35,216 bases of DNA from Chloroflexota bacterium (GTDB lineage Bacteria; Chloroflexota; Dehalococcoidia; Tepidiformales; Tepidiformaceae): positions 1-35,216 of the forward strand of contig JAPPBY010000008.1 of NCBI GenBank assembly GCA_026702615.1, read 5' to 3'. Below the pieces are notes generated by a model. It saw only the letters and a list, made by a program, of their open reading frames with translations. It did no database searches and was not told the origin of the DNA. A program made the position numbers and the translations under genes. Below are positions 16,044 to 23,950 of this stretch, piece after piece. Every line of letters starts with the position of its first letter. Within the stretch, counting starts at the first letter, position 1.

Positions 16044-16513
16044 GCGAGCTCCAGGGAGGCGAGCAACTCGCGGCCACGGGCGTCGCCGGCACGGAGGCGG
16101 AAGCTGCGCTCTTCCTCACCGCCATCGGCGGCGATCTCGATGGTGAGGGTGGCGGCGGGGAGGTGGCCCTCGGCGCGGTCCGGCCACTCGACGACGAGGA
16201 CGCCGCGCTCTGCTTCGTCCCAGAGGCCAAGCTCGGAGAGGTCGCCGGCGCCGGCGATGCGGTAGAGGTCGGCGTGGAAGAGACGCTCGCGGCCGACGTG
16301 CTCGTTCACGAGGACGAAGGTGGGGCTGGTAACAGGGCCGGGGCAGTCGAGGCCGCGGCCGATACCCTGCGCGAGGCGCGTCTTGCCGGTGCCGAGGTCG
16401 CCGCTGAGGAGGACGACGTCGCCGGCGCGGAGGCGAGCGCCCAGGCGCTCGCCGAGGGCACGGGTGGCCTCCTCGCTGCTGGTCGTGAGCGTAGCCTCAA
16501 CGGCGGCGGTCAT
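16040..16513 (-). CDS. tsaE: tRNA threonylcarbamoyladenosine biosynthesis ATPase TsaE
   Basis: A 157-residue P-loop ATPase. Walker A is SGDLGTGKT (37-45), followed by SPTFVLVNEH, LFHADLYRI, and VVEWPDR, all standard TsaE motifs. TsaE drives turnover of the TsaBD t6A synthase. I use ATG 16513; the frame continues upstream through the divergent metallophosphoesterase gene and is not coding there. A TATACT hexamer lies 9 bases before the ATG and no Shine-Dalgarno sequence is visible. First gene of tsaE-tsaB-ndk-ppi. Confidence 0.94.
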   Translation of the reverse strand: MTAAVEATLTTSSEEATRALGERLGARLRAGDVVLLSGDLGTGKTRLAQGIGRGLDCPGPVTSPTFVLVNEHVGRERLFHADLYRIAGAGDLSELGLWDEAERGVLVVEWPDRAEGHLPAATLTIEIAADGGEEERSFRLRAGDARGRELLASLELA

Positions 16514-16522
16514 CGCTGGTCC

Positions 16523-16528
16523 AGTATA
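16523..16528 (-). promoter_or_regulatory. Candidate leaderless -10 element for tsaE
   Basis: TATACT on the minus strand, one base from the TATAAT consensus, ends 9 bases before the tsaE ATG at 16513. The intervening GGACCAGCG has no ribosome-binding site at proper distance. Confidence 0.5.
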
Positions 16529-16573
16529 GGGAGGGGCGTTGTTGCGCCCCACGCCGCCAACGGGAGGGAAGTC

Positions 16574-17302
16574 GTGCGAGTCGCGCTCATCTCGGACGTT
16601 CACGCGAACCTTGTCGCGCTGGAGGCGGTGCTGGCGGACGCAGACGAGCGCGGGGTCGAGACCATCTGGAACCTGGGAGACACGGTGGGGTACGGGCCGG
16701 ATCCGAACGGGGTGGTCGCGCGGCTGGTGGAGGCGGGGGCGGTCTCGGTGCTGGGGAACCACGACGCGGCGGCGACGGGGGCGATCGGGACGGAGTGGTT
16801 CAACTCGCTGGCGGCGGAGGCGGCGGAGTGGACGCGTGCGCACCTGGAGCCGGAGACGGTCGGGTACTTCGCGGGGCTTGGGGAGGTCGTGCGGGAGGGG
16901 GAGTGGAGCCTCGCGCACGGCACGCTGCGCCAGCCGCTCTGGGAATACCTGATGACGGAAGAGGCGGCGGAGGGGCACTTCGAGCTGCAGGAAACGCCCT
17001 ACAGCGCGGTTGGGCACACGCACGTCCCGCTCCTGGTGCGCCGGGGGACGGAGGGCGTGGAGGGGAAGACGCCCGTGCCGGGCGAGGCGGTGGCGCTCGG
17101 GGAGGGGCTCGTGTGCGTGAATCCGGGGTCGGTGGGCCAGCCGCGGGACGGCGACCCACGGTCTTCGTACGCGCTGGTCAACACAGAAGCGAGGACCGTC
17201 GCGCATCACCGCGTTCCCTACGACATCGGCGAGACGCAGCGGCGGATGGAGGAGGCGGGGCTGCCCCGGGCGCTCGCCGAGCGGCTCGGGTACGGGCGTT
17301 AG
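16574..17302 (+). CDS. Metallophosphoesterase (YfcE/MJ0936-like)
   Basis: A 242-residue calcineurin-like phosphoesterase. The metal-binding motifs run in order: ISDVHAN (DxH), LGDTVGYGPDP (GDxxGYG), LGNHDAA (GNHD), an SLAHGTLRQPLW histidine, and VGHTHVPLL (GHTH). YfcE-type proteins are phosphodiesterases with no agreed natural substrate. I use GTG 16574 because the family begins with the strand VRVALISD and a GGGAGGG ribosome-binding site precedes it. The longer open frame back to 16163 is the antisense of tsaE. It is followed at once by a strong GC hairpin. Confidence 0.88.
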   Translation: MRVALISDVHANLVALEAVLADADERGVETIWNLGDTVGYGPDPNGVVARLVEAGAVSVLGNHDAAATGAIGTEWFNSLAAEAAEWTRAHLEPETVGYFAGLGEVVREGEWSLAHGTLRQPLWEYLMTEEAAEGHFELQETPYSAVGHTHVPLLVRRGTEGVEGKTPVPGEAVALGEGLVCVNPGSVGQPRDGDPRSSYALVNTEARTVAHHRVPYDIGETQRRMEEAGLPRALAERLGYGR

Positions 17303-17326
17303 GCCTGCGCGGCGGCCGCGCAGGCC
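17302..17326 (+). terminator. GC-rich perfect hairpin after the metallophosphoesterase gene
   Basis: GGCCTGCGCGGC and GCCGCGCAGGCC form a perfect 12-bp dyad around a single central G, beginning within the TAG stop codon. There is no T-tract; it would fold as a very stable stem and separates this gene from the promoter at 17332. Confidence 0.6.
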
Positions 17327-17331
17327 AGGAG

Positions 17332-17360
17332 TTGACCCATATCGAGGAGGTTTGTACTCT
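17332..17360 (+). promoter_or_regulatory. Sigma-70-type promoter for the XRE regulator
   Basis: TTGACC (17332-17337), a 17-base spacer and TACTCT (17355-17360) make the clearest housekeeping promoter in the window. Transcription would start near 17367, giving a leader of about 70 bases before the GTG at 17437. A two-codon reading frame (ATG GCC TAG, 17392-17400) lies in that leader. Confidence 0.65.
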
Positions 17361-17436
17361 ATTTCACAATCTTCTCTACCCCTCGCAGCGAATGGCCTAG
17401 AGGCTTCACGCACCCGAGGGACGACGGTGAGCGACA

Positions 17437-17823
17437 GTGACCGAAAACGGAAAAGACCTCACTTCCGCAGTACTGGGCAATCGCATTCGGCAGGCGCGCA
17501 AGGACGCGGGCCTGAGCCAGGTGCGGCTGGCGCAACTACTGAACACGACGCAGAGCGCGATCAGCCTCTACGAGGCGGGGCAACGGGCAGTGGGCATCGA
17601 CATGCTGCTGAACGTGGCGCGCATCCTGAACCGCCCGCTGCACTATTTCCTGGGCGCGATCGACGCGGTGCTGTACGTGCGGGACAGCCGGATCGCGAAC
17701 CTGGCGAACGAGCTGGAGAAGCGGCCTGAGGACATCGAGGAGCTGCTCGAGTACTGGGAGTTCGTCCGCTGGCGGAACGCGCAGGAGCGCGAGCAGGGGT
17801 TGGAACTGGTCGGCGGCAGCTAA
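17437..17823 (+). CDS. XRE-family helix-turn-helix regulator
   Basis: A 128-residue protein with one XRE/Cro-type HTH (about residues 14-68): LGNRIRQARKDAGLSQVRLAQLL, then NTTQSAISLYEAGQRAVGIDMLLNVARILN and HYFLG. The remainder is helical and acidic (LANELEKRPEDIEELLEYWEFVRWRNAQERE) and may dimerise; no peptidase or cupin domain is attached. The GTG at 17437 is preceded by GAGGG about 17 bases upstream, so initiation is not strongly marked. It has its own promoter and is followed by a hairpin before the flavin-reductase-like gene. The target is unknown. Confidence 0.87.
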   Translation: MTENGKDLTSAVLGNRIRQARKDAGLSQVRLAQLLNTTQSAISLYEAGQRAVGIDMLLNVARILNRPLHYFLGAIDAVLYVRDSRIANLANELEKRPEDIEELLEYWEFVRWRNAQEREQGLELVGGS

Positions 17824-17834
17824 CATAGCCGCAC

Positions 17835-17855
17835 GCCCCCGCATGAGGCGGGGGC
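17835..17855 (+). terminator. Hairpin between the XRE gene and the flavin-reductase-like gene
   Basis: GCCCCCGC, loop ATGAG, GCGGGGGC: a perfect 8-bp stem 12 bases after the XRE stop. It lacks a T-tract and may end, or only attenuate, transcription into the next gene. Confidence 0.5.
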
Positions 17856-17879
17856 CGAGTCCAGACCAGGAGCAGCGCG

Positions 17880-18569
17880 TTGGGGCGTCGCGTCTACGAT
17901 CCCACGGATTCCCGGAGGCTGCTGAACCCCGGGCCGGTCAGCATCGTGACGGCGAGCTGGCGCGGGGACGCGAACGCCGCCCCGGTGGCGTGGACGGCGC
18001 CGCTCTCGATGTCGCCGCCGATGGTGGGGGTGGTTCTGCACCCGATCCGGCACACGGCGGACATGATCCGCTTCAGCGAGGAGTTCGCGCTCAACATCCC
18101 CGGGCCGGAGCTCATGCGGGAGACGGCGTACTTCGGTAGCCGCTCCGGAGTCGACGAGAACAAGGTGGAGGGCAGCAAGCTGGATGCGTTCACGGCGCTG
18201 CGCGTTGACGCGCCCCTCCTGGAGGGCTGCCTGGCGTGGATCGAGTGCGGCCTGCGGGACGTGATTCCCACGGGCGACCACGTGCTCTTCGTGGGCGAAG
18301 TCGTGGCGGTGCAGGCACTGGACGAGGCCTACGCCGAGCGCTGGCTGCTGGAAGAGCGAAACTTCAGCCCGCTCACGTTCCTGGGAGGGAGCTGGTACGC
18401 GCAGGTGCGAGAGGCGCGGGAAGCGGAGTTCGAGGTGGATGCGCAGGGCGGCCTGATGGAAGAAAGCGCCGAGCAGCGCGAAGAGCGCGAAGAGCTGGAG
18501 GCACAGGAAGCCGAACTGCGCGAGCAGGAAGGCGACGAGGGCTACGAGGAGATGGTCAGCGAGGAGTAG
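17880..18569 (+). CDS. Flavin reductase-like (FMN-binding split barrel) protein with acidic coiled-coil tail
   Basis: A 229-residue protein. Residues about 15-165 match the flavin reductase-like/DIM6 fold: LNPGPVSIVTASWRGDANAAPVAWTAPLSMSPPMVGVVL, then HTADMIRFSEEFALNIP and LFVGEVVAVQ. Such proteins bind FMN and act as NAD(P)H:flavin reductases or simple flavoproteins. The last about 50 residues are Glu/Gln/Arg-rich (EESAEQREEREELEAQEAELRE) and should form a charged coiled coil, which is unusual for the family. The TTG start at 17880 has AGGAG 7 bases upstream. The 3' end overlaps the citrate synthase 3' end on the other strand by 14 bases. Confidence 0.83.
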   Translation: MGRRVYDPTDSRRLLNPGPVSIVTASWRGDANAAPVAWTAPLSMSPPMVGVVLHPIRHTADMIRFSEEFALNIPGPELMRETAYFGSRSGVDENKVEGSKLDAFTALRVDAPLLEGCLAWIECGLRDVIPTGDHVLFVGEVVAVQALDEAYAERWLLEERNFSPLTFLGGSWYAQVREAREAEFEVDAQGGLMEESAEQREEREELEAQEAELREQEGDEGYEEMVSEE

Positions 18570-19719
18570 AACTCTCGCCCTGACCACGGGCCTCGATCGG
18601 TTCGTACACGCGGAATTTCTCTCCGGCGTACACGGCGTTTGGCCGCACGAGCCGGTTGTCGGCGTACTGCTCGAGCAGGTGGGCGCTCCAGCCGGCAATG
18701 CGGGCAACGGCGAAGATGGGCGTGTAGAGGTCGTGGGGGATGCCGAGCATCCGGTACACGGAGGCGCTGAAGAAGTCGACGTTGGGGTAGAGGGGACGAC
18801 CGCTGAGGCGCTCGGCGAGGTAGTCACGCACCTTGCGGGAGAGGTCGAAGTACTTGCGGTCGGGGGAGGTCTCGGCGAGCTGCTCGCCAAGCTCCTCGAG
18901 GATGATGGCGCGGGGGTCGGTGGTCTTGTAGACGCGGTGGCCGATGCCCATGACGCGCTCGCCGCGGGCGAGCATGGCTTCGATGTGGCTCTCGATGTTC
19001 GACTCGTCGCCGATTTCCTCGACCATTTCGAAGACGGCGCTGTTGGCGCCACCATGCAGGGGCCCCTTGAGGGTCCCGATGGCGGAGGCGATGGCGGAAT
19101 ACATGTCGCTCATGGTGGAGGCGGTGACGATGGCCGAGAACGTCGACGCGTTCATCTCGTGCTCGGCGTGGAGGGTCATGGCGACGTCGAAGACCTTGGC
19201 CTGAAGCTCGGACGGTTCCTCGCCGGTGAGGGTGTAGAGGAAGTTGGCGGCGTGGCCGAGGTCGTCGCGGGGAGCAAGGATGTCGAGGCCCTGTCGCTGG
19301 CGGTGGAACGCGGCAACGACGGAAGGCATGCGGGCGGTGAGGCGCGCAGCCGTCCACTTGAGCTGCTCCTGCGAGAAGTCGCTGGCCTTGGGGTCAAGGG
19401 CGCCAAGGGCCGTCACGCAGATCTCAAGGCCGCGCATGGGAAGGCACTTGCCGGCGAGCTCGTGGATGAGCGTGCGGTTCAGGTCGGAGAGGGGGCGCTC
19501 CTGGATCAGCAGGGCGTTGAGGTCATTGAGCTGCTTGCGGGTGGGAAGGTCGAGGTTCCAGAGGAGGTAGGCGGTCTCTTCGAAGGAAGCGTGCTCGGCG
19601 AGGTCGTAGATGTCGTAGCCGGCGTAGATGAGCTGGCCCTTCTGGCCGTCGATGGTGCACAGCTTGGTGGCGGCGACGTTTACGCCTTCAAGGCCGCGCT
19701 GGATCTCGGTCGTGGTCAC
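18556..19719 (-). CDS. Citrate synthase (citrate/2-methylcitrate synthase family)
   Basis: A 387-residue type II-like citrate synthase of the short bacterial/archaeal class. Catalytic residues are visible as KGPLHGGAN (His222), GIGHRVYKTTDPRA (His261) and PNVDFFSASVY (Asp315). It condenses oxaloacetate with acetyl-CoA; the short form can also act on propionyl-CoA (2-methylcitrate), and no prp neighbours are present to decide this. The ATG at 19719 has a GAGAGAGG ribosome-binding site. The 109-base gap upstream to leuB contains a TAGGAT hexamer (19790-19795) that may be its -10. Its 3' end overlaps the flavin-reductase-like gene tail to tail. Confidence 0.94.
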   Translation of the reverse strand: MTTTEIQRGLEGVNVAATKLCTIDGQKGQLIYAGYDIYDLAEHASFEETAYLLWNLDLPTRKQLNDLNALLIQERPLSDLNRTLIHELAGKCLPMRGLEICVTALGALDPKASDFSQEQLKWTAARLTARMPSVVAAFHRQRQGLDILAPRDDLGHAANFLYTLTGEEPSELQAKVFDVAMTLHAEHEMNASTFSAIVTASTMSDMYSAIASAIGTLKGPLHGGANSAVFEMVEEIGDESNIESHIEAMLARGERVMGIGHRVYKTTDPRAIILEELGEQLAETSPDRKYFDLSRKVRDYLAERLSGRPLYPNVDFFSASVYRMLGIPHDLYTPIFAVARIAGWSAHLLEQYADNRLVRPNAVYAGEKFRVYEPIEARGQGESSTPR

Positions 19720-19828
19720 AGAAACCTCTCTCTCACGGCGGGGTGCCGCGGCGCGGGTGCGCGCCGGTGGATGAGTGAAACAGCGCCCTATCCTACCAAT
19801 TTGGCAAGGGGCGTGGCGTTACGTTCGA

Positions 19829-20923
19829 TCACGTGGCAAGGCGCTCGGCGACGAGCGTGCCCATGCGGGCGGTATCGACGGTTGAGCCGCTCCCGGACTC
19901 GATGTCGGCGGTGCGATAGCCCTCGGCGAGGACTTCGTCGACGGCCTCCTCGATAGCGACGGCCTCGGCCTCGAGAGCGAGGGAGTGCCGCAGCATGAGG
20001 GCGACGCTGAGGATCATTGCGAGGGGGTTGGCGATGCCCTGGCCGGCAATGTCGGGAGCGGTGCCGTGGATGGGCTCGTACATGCCGATGCCCGTGCCGT
20101 TGCGACGGCGGCGGCCGAGGCTGGCGGAGGGAAGCATCCCCATGGAGCCGGCAAGGACAGAGGCCTCGTCCGTGAGGATGTCGCCGAACATGTTGCCGGT
20201 GACGATCACATCGAAGGTGGCGGGGTGGGTGATGAGGTGCATGGCGCAGGCGTCGACGAGGACGTGCTCAAGCTCGACATCGGCGTATTCGGCGGCGAGC
20301 TCGGTCGCGATCTCGCGCCAGAGGCGGCTGGTATCGAGGACGTTGGCCTTGTCGACGCTGGTGAGCTTGCCTCGGCGGCCCCGGGCGAGCTCGAAGCCGG
20401 TGCGGAGGATGCGTTCGATCTCGCGTTCGCTGTAGCGCATGGTGTCGACCGCCTGGCGACCGCGGGTGTTCTCCCAGCGCTTCTGGGGCTTGCCGAAGTA
20501 GATGCCGCCGGTGAGCTCGCGGATGACGACCATGTCGACGCCCTCGAGGACCTCGGACTTGATGGAGCTGTCGGCGAGGAGGAGGGGGTTGACGCGCACG
20601 GGGCGGATGTTGGCGAAAAGGCCGAGCCCCTTGCGCAGACCGAGGATGGCCTGCTCGGGACGGACGGAGGCCTGGGGATCGTCCCACTTGGGCCCGCCGA
20701 CGGCGCCGAAGAGGACGGCGCGGGAACGGGCGGCGGCCTCGAGGGTGTCGTCACGCAGGGCGATGCCGTACTCGTCGATGGCGGCGCCGCCGACGAGAGC
20801 GTTCTCGTACTGGAACTCGTGGCCAAAGCGGCGCTCGACGGCGTTGAGCACTTTCAGTCCTTCTTCGAGAACCTCGGGGCCGATGCCGTCTCCGGGTGCA
20901 AGGAGAATCGGGTAGGAAGGCAT
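19829..20923 (-). CDS. leuB: 3-isopropylmalate dehydrogenase
   Basis: A 364-residue LeuB with [13 protein letters not shown] at the N-terminus, the IREltGG-type loop [13 protein letters not shown], substrate arginines in the [15 protein letters not shown] region, and the metal-binding [30 protein letters not shown] followed by [19 protein letters not shown]. It oxidises and decarboxylates 3-isopropylmalate in leucine synthesis. I use ATG 20923; a TACACT hexamer lies 6 bases before it. It is separated by aat and a small gene from leuCD, which encode the preceding pathway step. Confidence 0.95.
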   Translation of the reverse strand: MPSYPILLAPGDGIGPEVLEEGLKVLNAVERRFGHEFQYENALVGGAAIDEYGIALRDDTLEAAARSRAVLFGAVGGPKWDDPQASVRPEQAILGLRKGLGLFANIRPVRVNPLLLADSSIKSEVLEGVDMVVIRELTGGIYFGKPQKRWENTRGRQAVDTMRYSEREIERILRTGFELARGRRGKLTSVDKANVLDTSRLWREIATELAAEYADVELEHVLVDACAMHLITHPATFDVIVTGNMFGDILTDEASVLAGSMGMLPSASLGRRRRNGTGIGMYEPIHGTAPDIAGQGIANPLAMILSVALMLRHSLALEAEAVAIEEAVDEVLAEGYRTADIESGSGSTVDTARMGTLVAERLAT

Positions 20924-20929
20924 GCTTCG

Positions 20930-20935
20930 AGTGTA
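20930..20935 (-). promoter_or_regulatory. Candidate leaderless -10 element for leuB
   Basis: TACACT on the minus strand ends 6 bases before the leuB ATG at 20923. It sits in the 25-base gap after aat; the intervening CGAAGC is not a ribosome-binding site. Confidence 0.45.
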
Positions 20936-20948
20936 CCGGTTCGCCTGT

Positions 20949-21635
20949 TCAGAGGCCCGCGGCGGCAATATGGCGCAGATAGGCGTCTCGCGGGATGGCC
21001 ACGGCGCCAAGGGAGGCGAGGTGGGGGGTGGGGAGCTGCACGTCGATGAGGGCGATGCCGTCGCGGGGGGCGAACTGGCAGAGGGCGAGGAGGGCGATCT
21101 TGGAGGCGTCGGTGGCTCGGTGGAACATCGACTCGGCGCCGAAGAGGGCGCCCACTCGAAGTCCGTAGAGGCCACCGACGAGCGCGCCCTCGGGGTTCCA
21201 GACCTCAAAGCTGTGGGCCCACCCGAGCGTGTGGAGGCGCAGGTAGGCGCGCATGATGCCGGGGGTGATCCAGGTGCCCTCGGGGCGGACGGCGCAGGCG
21301 GCGATGACCTGGGCGAAGGCGGCATCGAGCGTGACGCGGAAGCGGCCCTGGCGGACGCGGCGGGCGAGGCGGCGGGACACGTGAAAGCGCTCGGGGGGAA
21401 GGATGGCGCGGGGGTCCGGGGACCACCAGAGGGTATCGATGCCGTCGTGCGGCCAGGGGAAGAGGCCAGCACGGTAAGCCCCCACGATCGTCTCGGGGGC
21501 GAGATTGCCGCCGGCGGCAACGAAGCCGCTGGGGGGCGCATTGCGGGCGTCGGGGAAGCGGAAGCGGTTAGGCGGGAGGGGCTGGGGCGGAAGCCGCGTG
21601 TGGACGTTGAGCTCCACAACAGGCGGGGAAGACAT
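20949..21635 (-). CDS. aat: Leucyl/phenylalanyl-tRNA--protein transferase
   Basis: A 228-residue Aat of the N-end rule pathway, which adds Leu or Phe to N-terminal Arg/Lys of proteins destined for ClpAP/ClpS. Family motifs are [49 protein letters not shown], and [27 protein letters not shown], followed by [15 protein letters not shown]. The ATG at 21635 is used. It lies within the leucine-gene group: downstream of the small CCGN gene and a hairpin, and 25 bases before leuB. Confidence 0.95.
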   Translation of the reverse strand: MSSPPVVELNVHTRLPPQPLPPNRFRFPDARNAPPSGFVAAGGNLAPETIVGAYRAGLFPWPHDGIDTLWWSPDPRAILPPERFHVSRRLARRVRQGRFRVTLDAAFAQVIAACAVRPEGTWITPGIMRAYLRLHTLGWAHSFEVWNPEGALVGGLYGLRVGALFGAESMFHRATDASKIALLALCQFAPRDGIALIDVQLPTPHLASLGAVAIPRDAYLRHIAAAGL

Positions 21636-21662
21636 GGGGGCCTAGCTTGCCTCGTTCCCGGG

Positions 21663-21681
21663 GCCGTCCGCACCGGACGGC
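21663..21681 (-). terminator. Hairpin after the small cysteine-motif gene
   Basis: GCCGTCCG, loop CAC, CGGACGGC: a perfect 8-bp stem 11 bases beyond the stop of the 53-residue protein gene, so it could end the leuC-leuD-small-gene transcript ahead of aat. No T-tract. Confidence 0.5.
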
Positions 21682-21692
21682 GGGGCAGACTT

Positions 21693-21854
21693 TCAGCAGC
21701 CCGGTTGGCCGTGGTTCCCGCAGCACCCCTGAAGGTGGCGAAGCTTGATCAAGTGGTTGCGGGCGGCGATGCGGGTCCAGTCCAGGGTCTCGATGGTGGA
21801 GCGGTACCAGTTGCGCCAGGGCCGCGCCGGACCGGGACGGCCGCCGCCGCTCAC
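21693..21854 (-). CDS. Small 53-residue protein with C-terminal [10 protein letters not shown] motif
   Basis: This short gene fills most of the gap between leuD and aat. Its GTG overlaps the leuD stop codon (GTGA, 21851-21854), exactly the joint used by many gene pairs here, and it ends in TGA at 21693 just before a hairpin. The product has a basic, glycine- and proline-rich start (residues 1-15), an amphipathic helical stretch [20 protein letters not shown] (16-35), a basic KLRHLQ, and a C-terminus [10 protein letters not shown] with cysteines 44, 45 and 53. The three cysteines and a histidine could bind a metal or an iron-sulfur centre. I do not know a function for it. The coupling to leuD and the non-random motif argue that it is real. 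Confidence 0.7.
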   Translation of the reverse strand: MSGGGRPGPARPWRNWYRSTIETLDWTRIAARNHLIKLRHLQGCCGNHGQPGC

Positions 21855-22462
21855 GCCGGCGGCTCGGCGGAAGCGGTGGAGGGGTAGCGGTCGGGGCGGG
21901 CGTCCTCGAAGGCGGCGATCTCGTCCTCGTGCTCCAGCGTGAGGCCGATGGCGTCGAGGCCCTCGATCAGGTTTCGCTTCACCGCCGGGTCGATCTCGAA
22001 GGAGCGCACGAAGGAGCCGTCGGCGGTGGCGACGGTCTGCGACTCGAGGTCGACGATGGTCTCGGCCTCGGGCAGCTCCTCGGCGCGCGCCATCAGGAAC
22101 TGCACATCCTCGGGGGCGAGGGTGATGGTGAGGAGCCCAATCTTGGCGCAGTTGTTGCGGAAGATATCGGCGAAGGAGGGGGCGATAAGGGCGCGAAAGC
22201 CGTAGTCCTCAAGGGCCCAGGGGGCGTGCTCGCGGGAGGAGCCACAGCCGAAGTTATCGCCCGCCAGGAGGATGCGGGAACCCAGGAAGACGCCCTCATT
22301 GAGGATGAATTCGGGATCCTTGCGCCAGTCATCGAAGAGGAACTGGCCGAAGCCGCTGCGCTCGATCCGCTTGAGGTACTTGGCGGGGATGATCTGGTCG
22401 GTGTCGACATCCGCGCGGTTGAGGGGCAGGGCCTTGCTGCGAACGGTCTCGAACTTACGCAT
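21851..22462 (-). CDS. leuD: 3-isopropylmalate dehydratase small subunit
   Basis: A 203-residue swivelling-domain subunit with [41 protein letters not shown] (substrate-binding loop), and [19 protein letters not shown], all standard LeuD motifs. With LeuC it isomerises 2-isopropylmalate to 3-isopropylmalate. Length and start (ATG 22462) are normal; it overlaps leuC by 8 bases and its stop overlaps the start of the small CCGN gene. Confidence 0.96.
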   Translation of the reverse strand: MRKFETVRSKALPLNRADVDTDQIIPAKYLKRIERSGFGQFLFDDWRKDPEFILNEGVFLGSRILLAGDNFGCGSSREHAPWALEDYGFRALIAPSFADIFRNNCAKIGLLTITLAPEDVQFLMARAEELPEAETIVDLESQTVATADGSFVRSFEIDPAVKRNLIEGLDAIGLTLEHEDEIAAFEDARPDRYPSTASAEPPA

Positions 22463-23864
22463 CGCGCATCTCCCAGTCGCGGATATCGACGAAGTGGCCG
22501 GCGATGGCGGCGGCGGCGGCCATCTGGGGGCTTACGAGGTGAGTGCGGCCGCCGGGGCCCTGGCGCCCCTCGAAGTTGCGGTTCGAGGTGGAGGCGCAGC
22601 GCTCGCCGGGGAGGAGGATGTCCGGATTCATGCCGAGGCACATGGAGCAGCCCGCATCGCGCCACTCGAAGCCAGCGGCGCGAAAGACCTCGTCGAGGCC
22701 TTCGGCCTCGGCGGCGGCCTTCACCAGTCCGGAGCCGGGCACGACCATGGCGCGCACGCCCGAGGCGACCTGACGGCCGCGCACGGTGGCGGCGGCGTCG
22801 CGCAGATCGGCGAGGCGCGAGTTGGTGCAGGAGCCGATGAAGACGCGGTCGAGGGGAACGTCGGCAAGGGCGGTGCCGGCCTCAAGGTCCATGTAGCGGA
22901 GGGCCCGCTCGGTCTGCTCGCGGGCGGCCTCGGTGGGGGCGTCGCCGGGATCGGGGACGCGCCCGGAGACGGGCACGCTCTGGGCGGGGTTCGTGCCCCA
23001 GGTGACGCAGGGTTCGATGTCGGCGCCGTTAAGGGCGACGGTCGTGTCGAAGTGGGCGTCCTCGTCGGTGGCGAGGCCGCGCCAGTGGTCGAGGGCGCGC
23101 TCCCAGGCGGCGCCGGCGGGGCTGGAGGGGCGGCCTTCGAGGTAGGCGAAGGTGGTGTCGTCGGGGGCGACGAGGCCGGCGCGGGCGCCCGCCTCGATGC
23201 TCATGTTGCAGATGGTCATGCGGCCTTCCATGGAGAGGGAGCGGATGACCTCGCCGCGGTACTCGACGATGTGGCCGGTGCCGCCGCCGACGCCGATGGT
23301 GTTGATGATGGTGAGGATGACGTCCTTGGCGGTAACGCCGGGGGAGAGCTCGCCGTCGACCTCGATGGCCATGGTGCGCTGGGCGGCCTGGGGGAGGGTC
23401 TGGGTGGCGAGGACGTGCTCGACCTCGGAAGTGCCGATGCCGAAGGCGAGGGCCCCGAGCGCGCCGTGGGTGGAGGTGTGGCTGTCGCCGCAGACGATGG
23501 TCATGCCGGGCTGGCTGAGGCCCTGCTCGGGGCCGACGACGTGGACGATGCCCTGGCGGGGGTCGTCGATGTCGTAGAAGGGCACCTCGAACTCGGCGCA
23601 GTTGGCGCGCAGGGTCTCCACCTGCTGGATGGAGAGGGGGTCGTCCCAGGGGCGTTCGCGGCCCTCGGTGGGGACGTTGTGGTCGACGGTGGCGAGGGTG
23701 CGGTCGGGACGTCGAACGGGACGTCCGGCGAGCCGCAGCGATTCGAAGGCCTGGGGGGAGGTGACCTCGTGGACGAGGTGGAGGTCGATGTAGAGGAGGT
23801 CGGGGAGGCCTTCCTCCCGGCGAACGAGGTGCTCTTCCCAGATCTTCTCGGCGATCGTCGGCAT
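22455..23864 (-). CDS. leuC: 3-isopropylmalate dehydratase large subunit
   Basis: A 469-residue aconitase-family subunit. The [4Fe-4S] ligands are Cys346 (IGSCTNSR), Cys406 and Cys409 ([10 protein letters not shown]), matching the spacing of bacterial LeuC. Other motifs are [31 protein letters not shown] and [11 protein letters not shown]. The ATG at 23864 is preceded by GAGGGA. The 86-base region upstream, before the DUF2851 gene's stop, should hold the promoter, but no strong hexamers were seen. The order leuC-leuD is followed by the small gene, a hairpin, aat and leuB. Confidence 0.96.
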   Translation of the reverse strand: MPTIAEKIWEEHLVRREEGLPDLLYIDLHLVHEVTSPQAFESLRLAGRPVRRPDRTLATVDHNVPTEGRERPWDDPLSIQQVETLRANCAEFEVPFYDIDDPRQGIVHVVGPEQGLSQPGMTIVCGDSHTSTHGALGALAFGIGTSEVEHVLATQTLPQAAQRTMAIEVDGELSPGVTAKDVILTIINTIGVGGGTGHIVEYRGEVIRSLSMEGRMTICNMSIEAGARAGLVAPDDTTFAYLEGRPSSPAGAAWERALDHWRGLATDEDAHFDTTVALNGADIEPCVTWGTNPAQSVPVSGRVPDPGDAPTEAAREQTERALRYMDLEAGTALADVPLDRVFIGSCTNSRLADLRDAAATVRGRQVASGVRAMVVPGSGLVKAAAEAEGLDEVFRAAGFEWRDAGCSMCLGMNPDILLPGERCASTSNRNFEGRQGPGGRTHLVSPQMAAAAAIAGHFVDIRDWEMRDA

Positions 23865-23950
23865 GGGTTCCCTCGGGCGGCGAACGGGTGGGGGGCGCCG
23901 CGGGCGCTATTGTGGCCCGCCGGGGCGAATCCCGCACGTGGGGCGGCGTC

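Noticed and set aside
16163-16573. N-terminal extension of the metallophosphoesterase frame
   Set aside because: These codons are antisense to tsaE; family similarity starts at GTG 16574, which has a good ribosome-binding site.
17392-17400. ATG GCC TAG minimal frame in the leader of the XRE gene
   Set aside because: A two-codon frame without a ribosome-binding site is expected by chance; mentioned only with the promoter.
19796-19806. CCAATTTGG-like short palindrome upstream of citrate synthase
   Set aside because: Only a few base pairs with no spacer and no matching copy elsewhere in the window; too short to call an operator.
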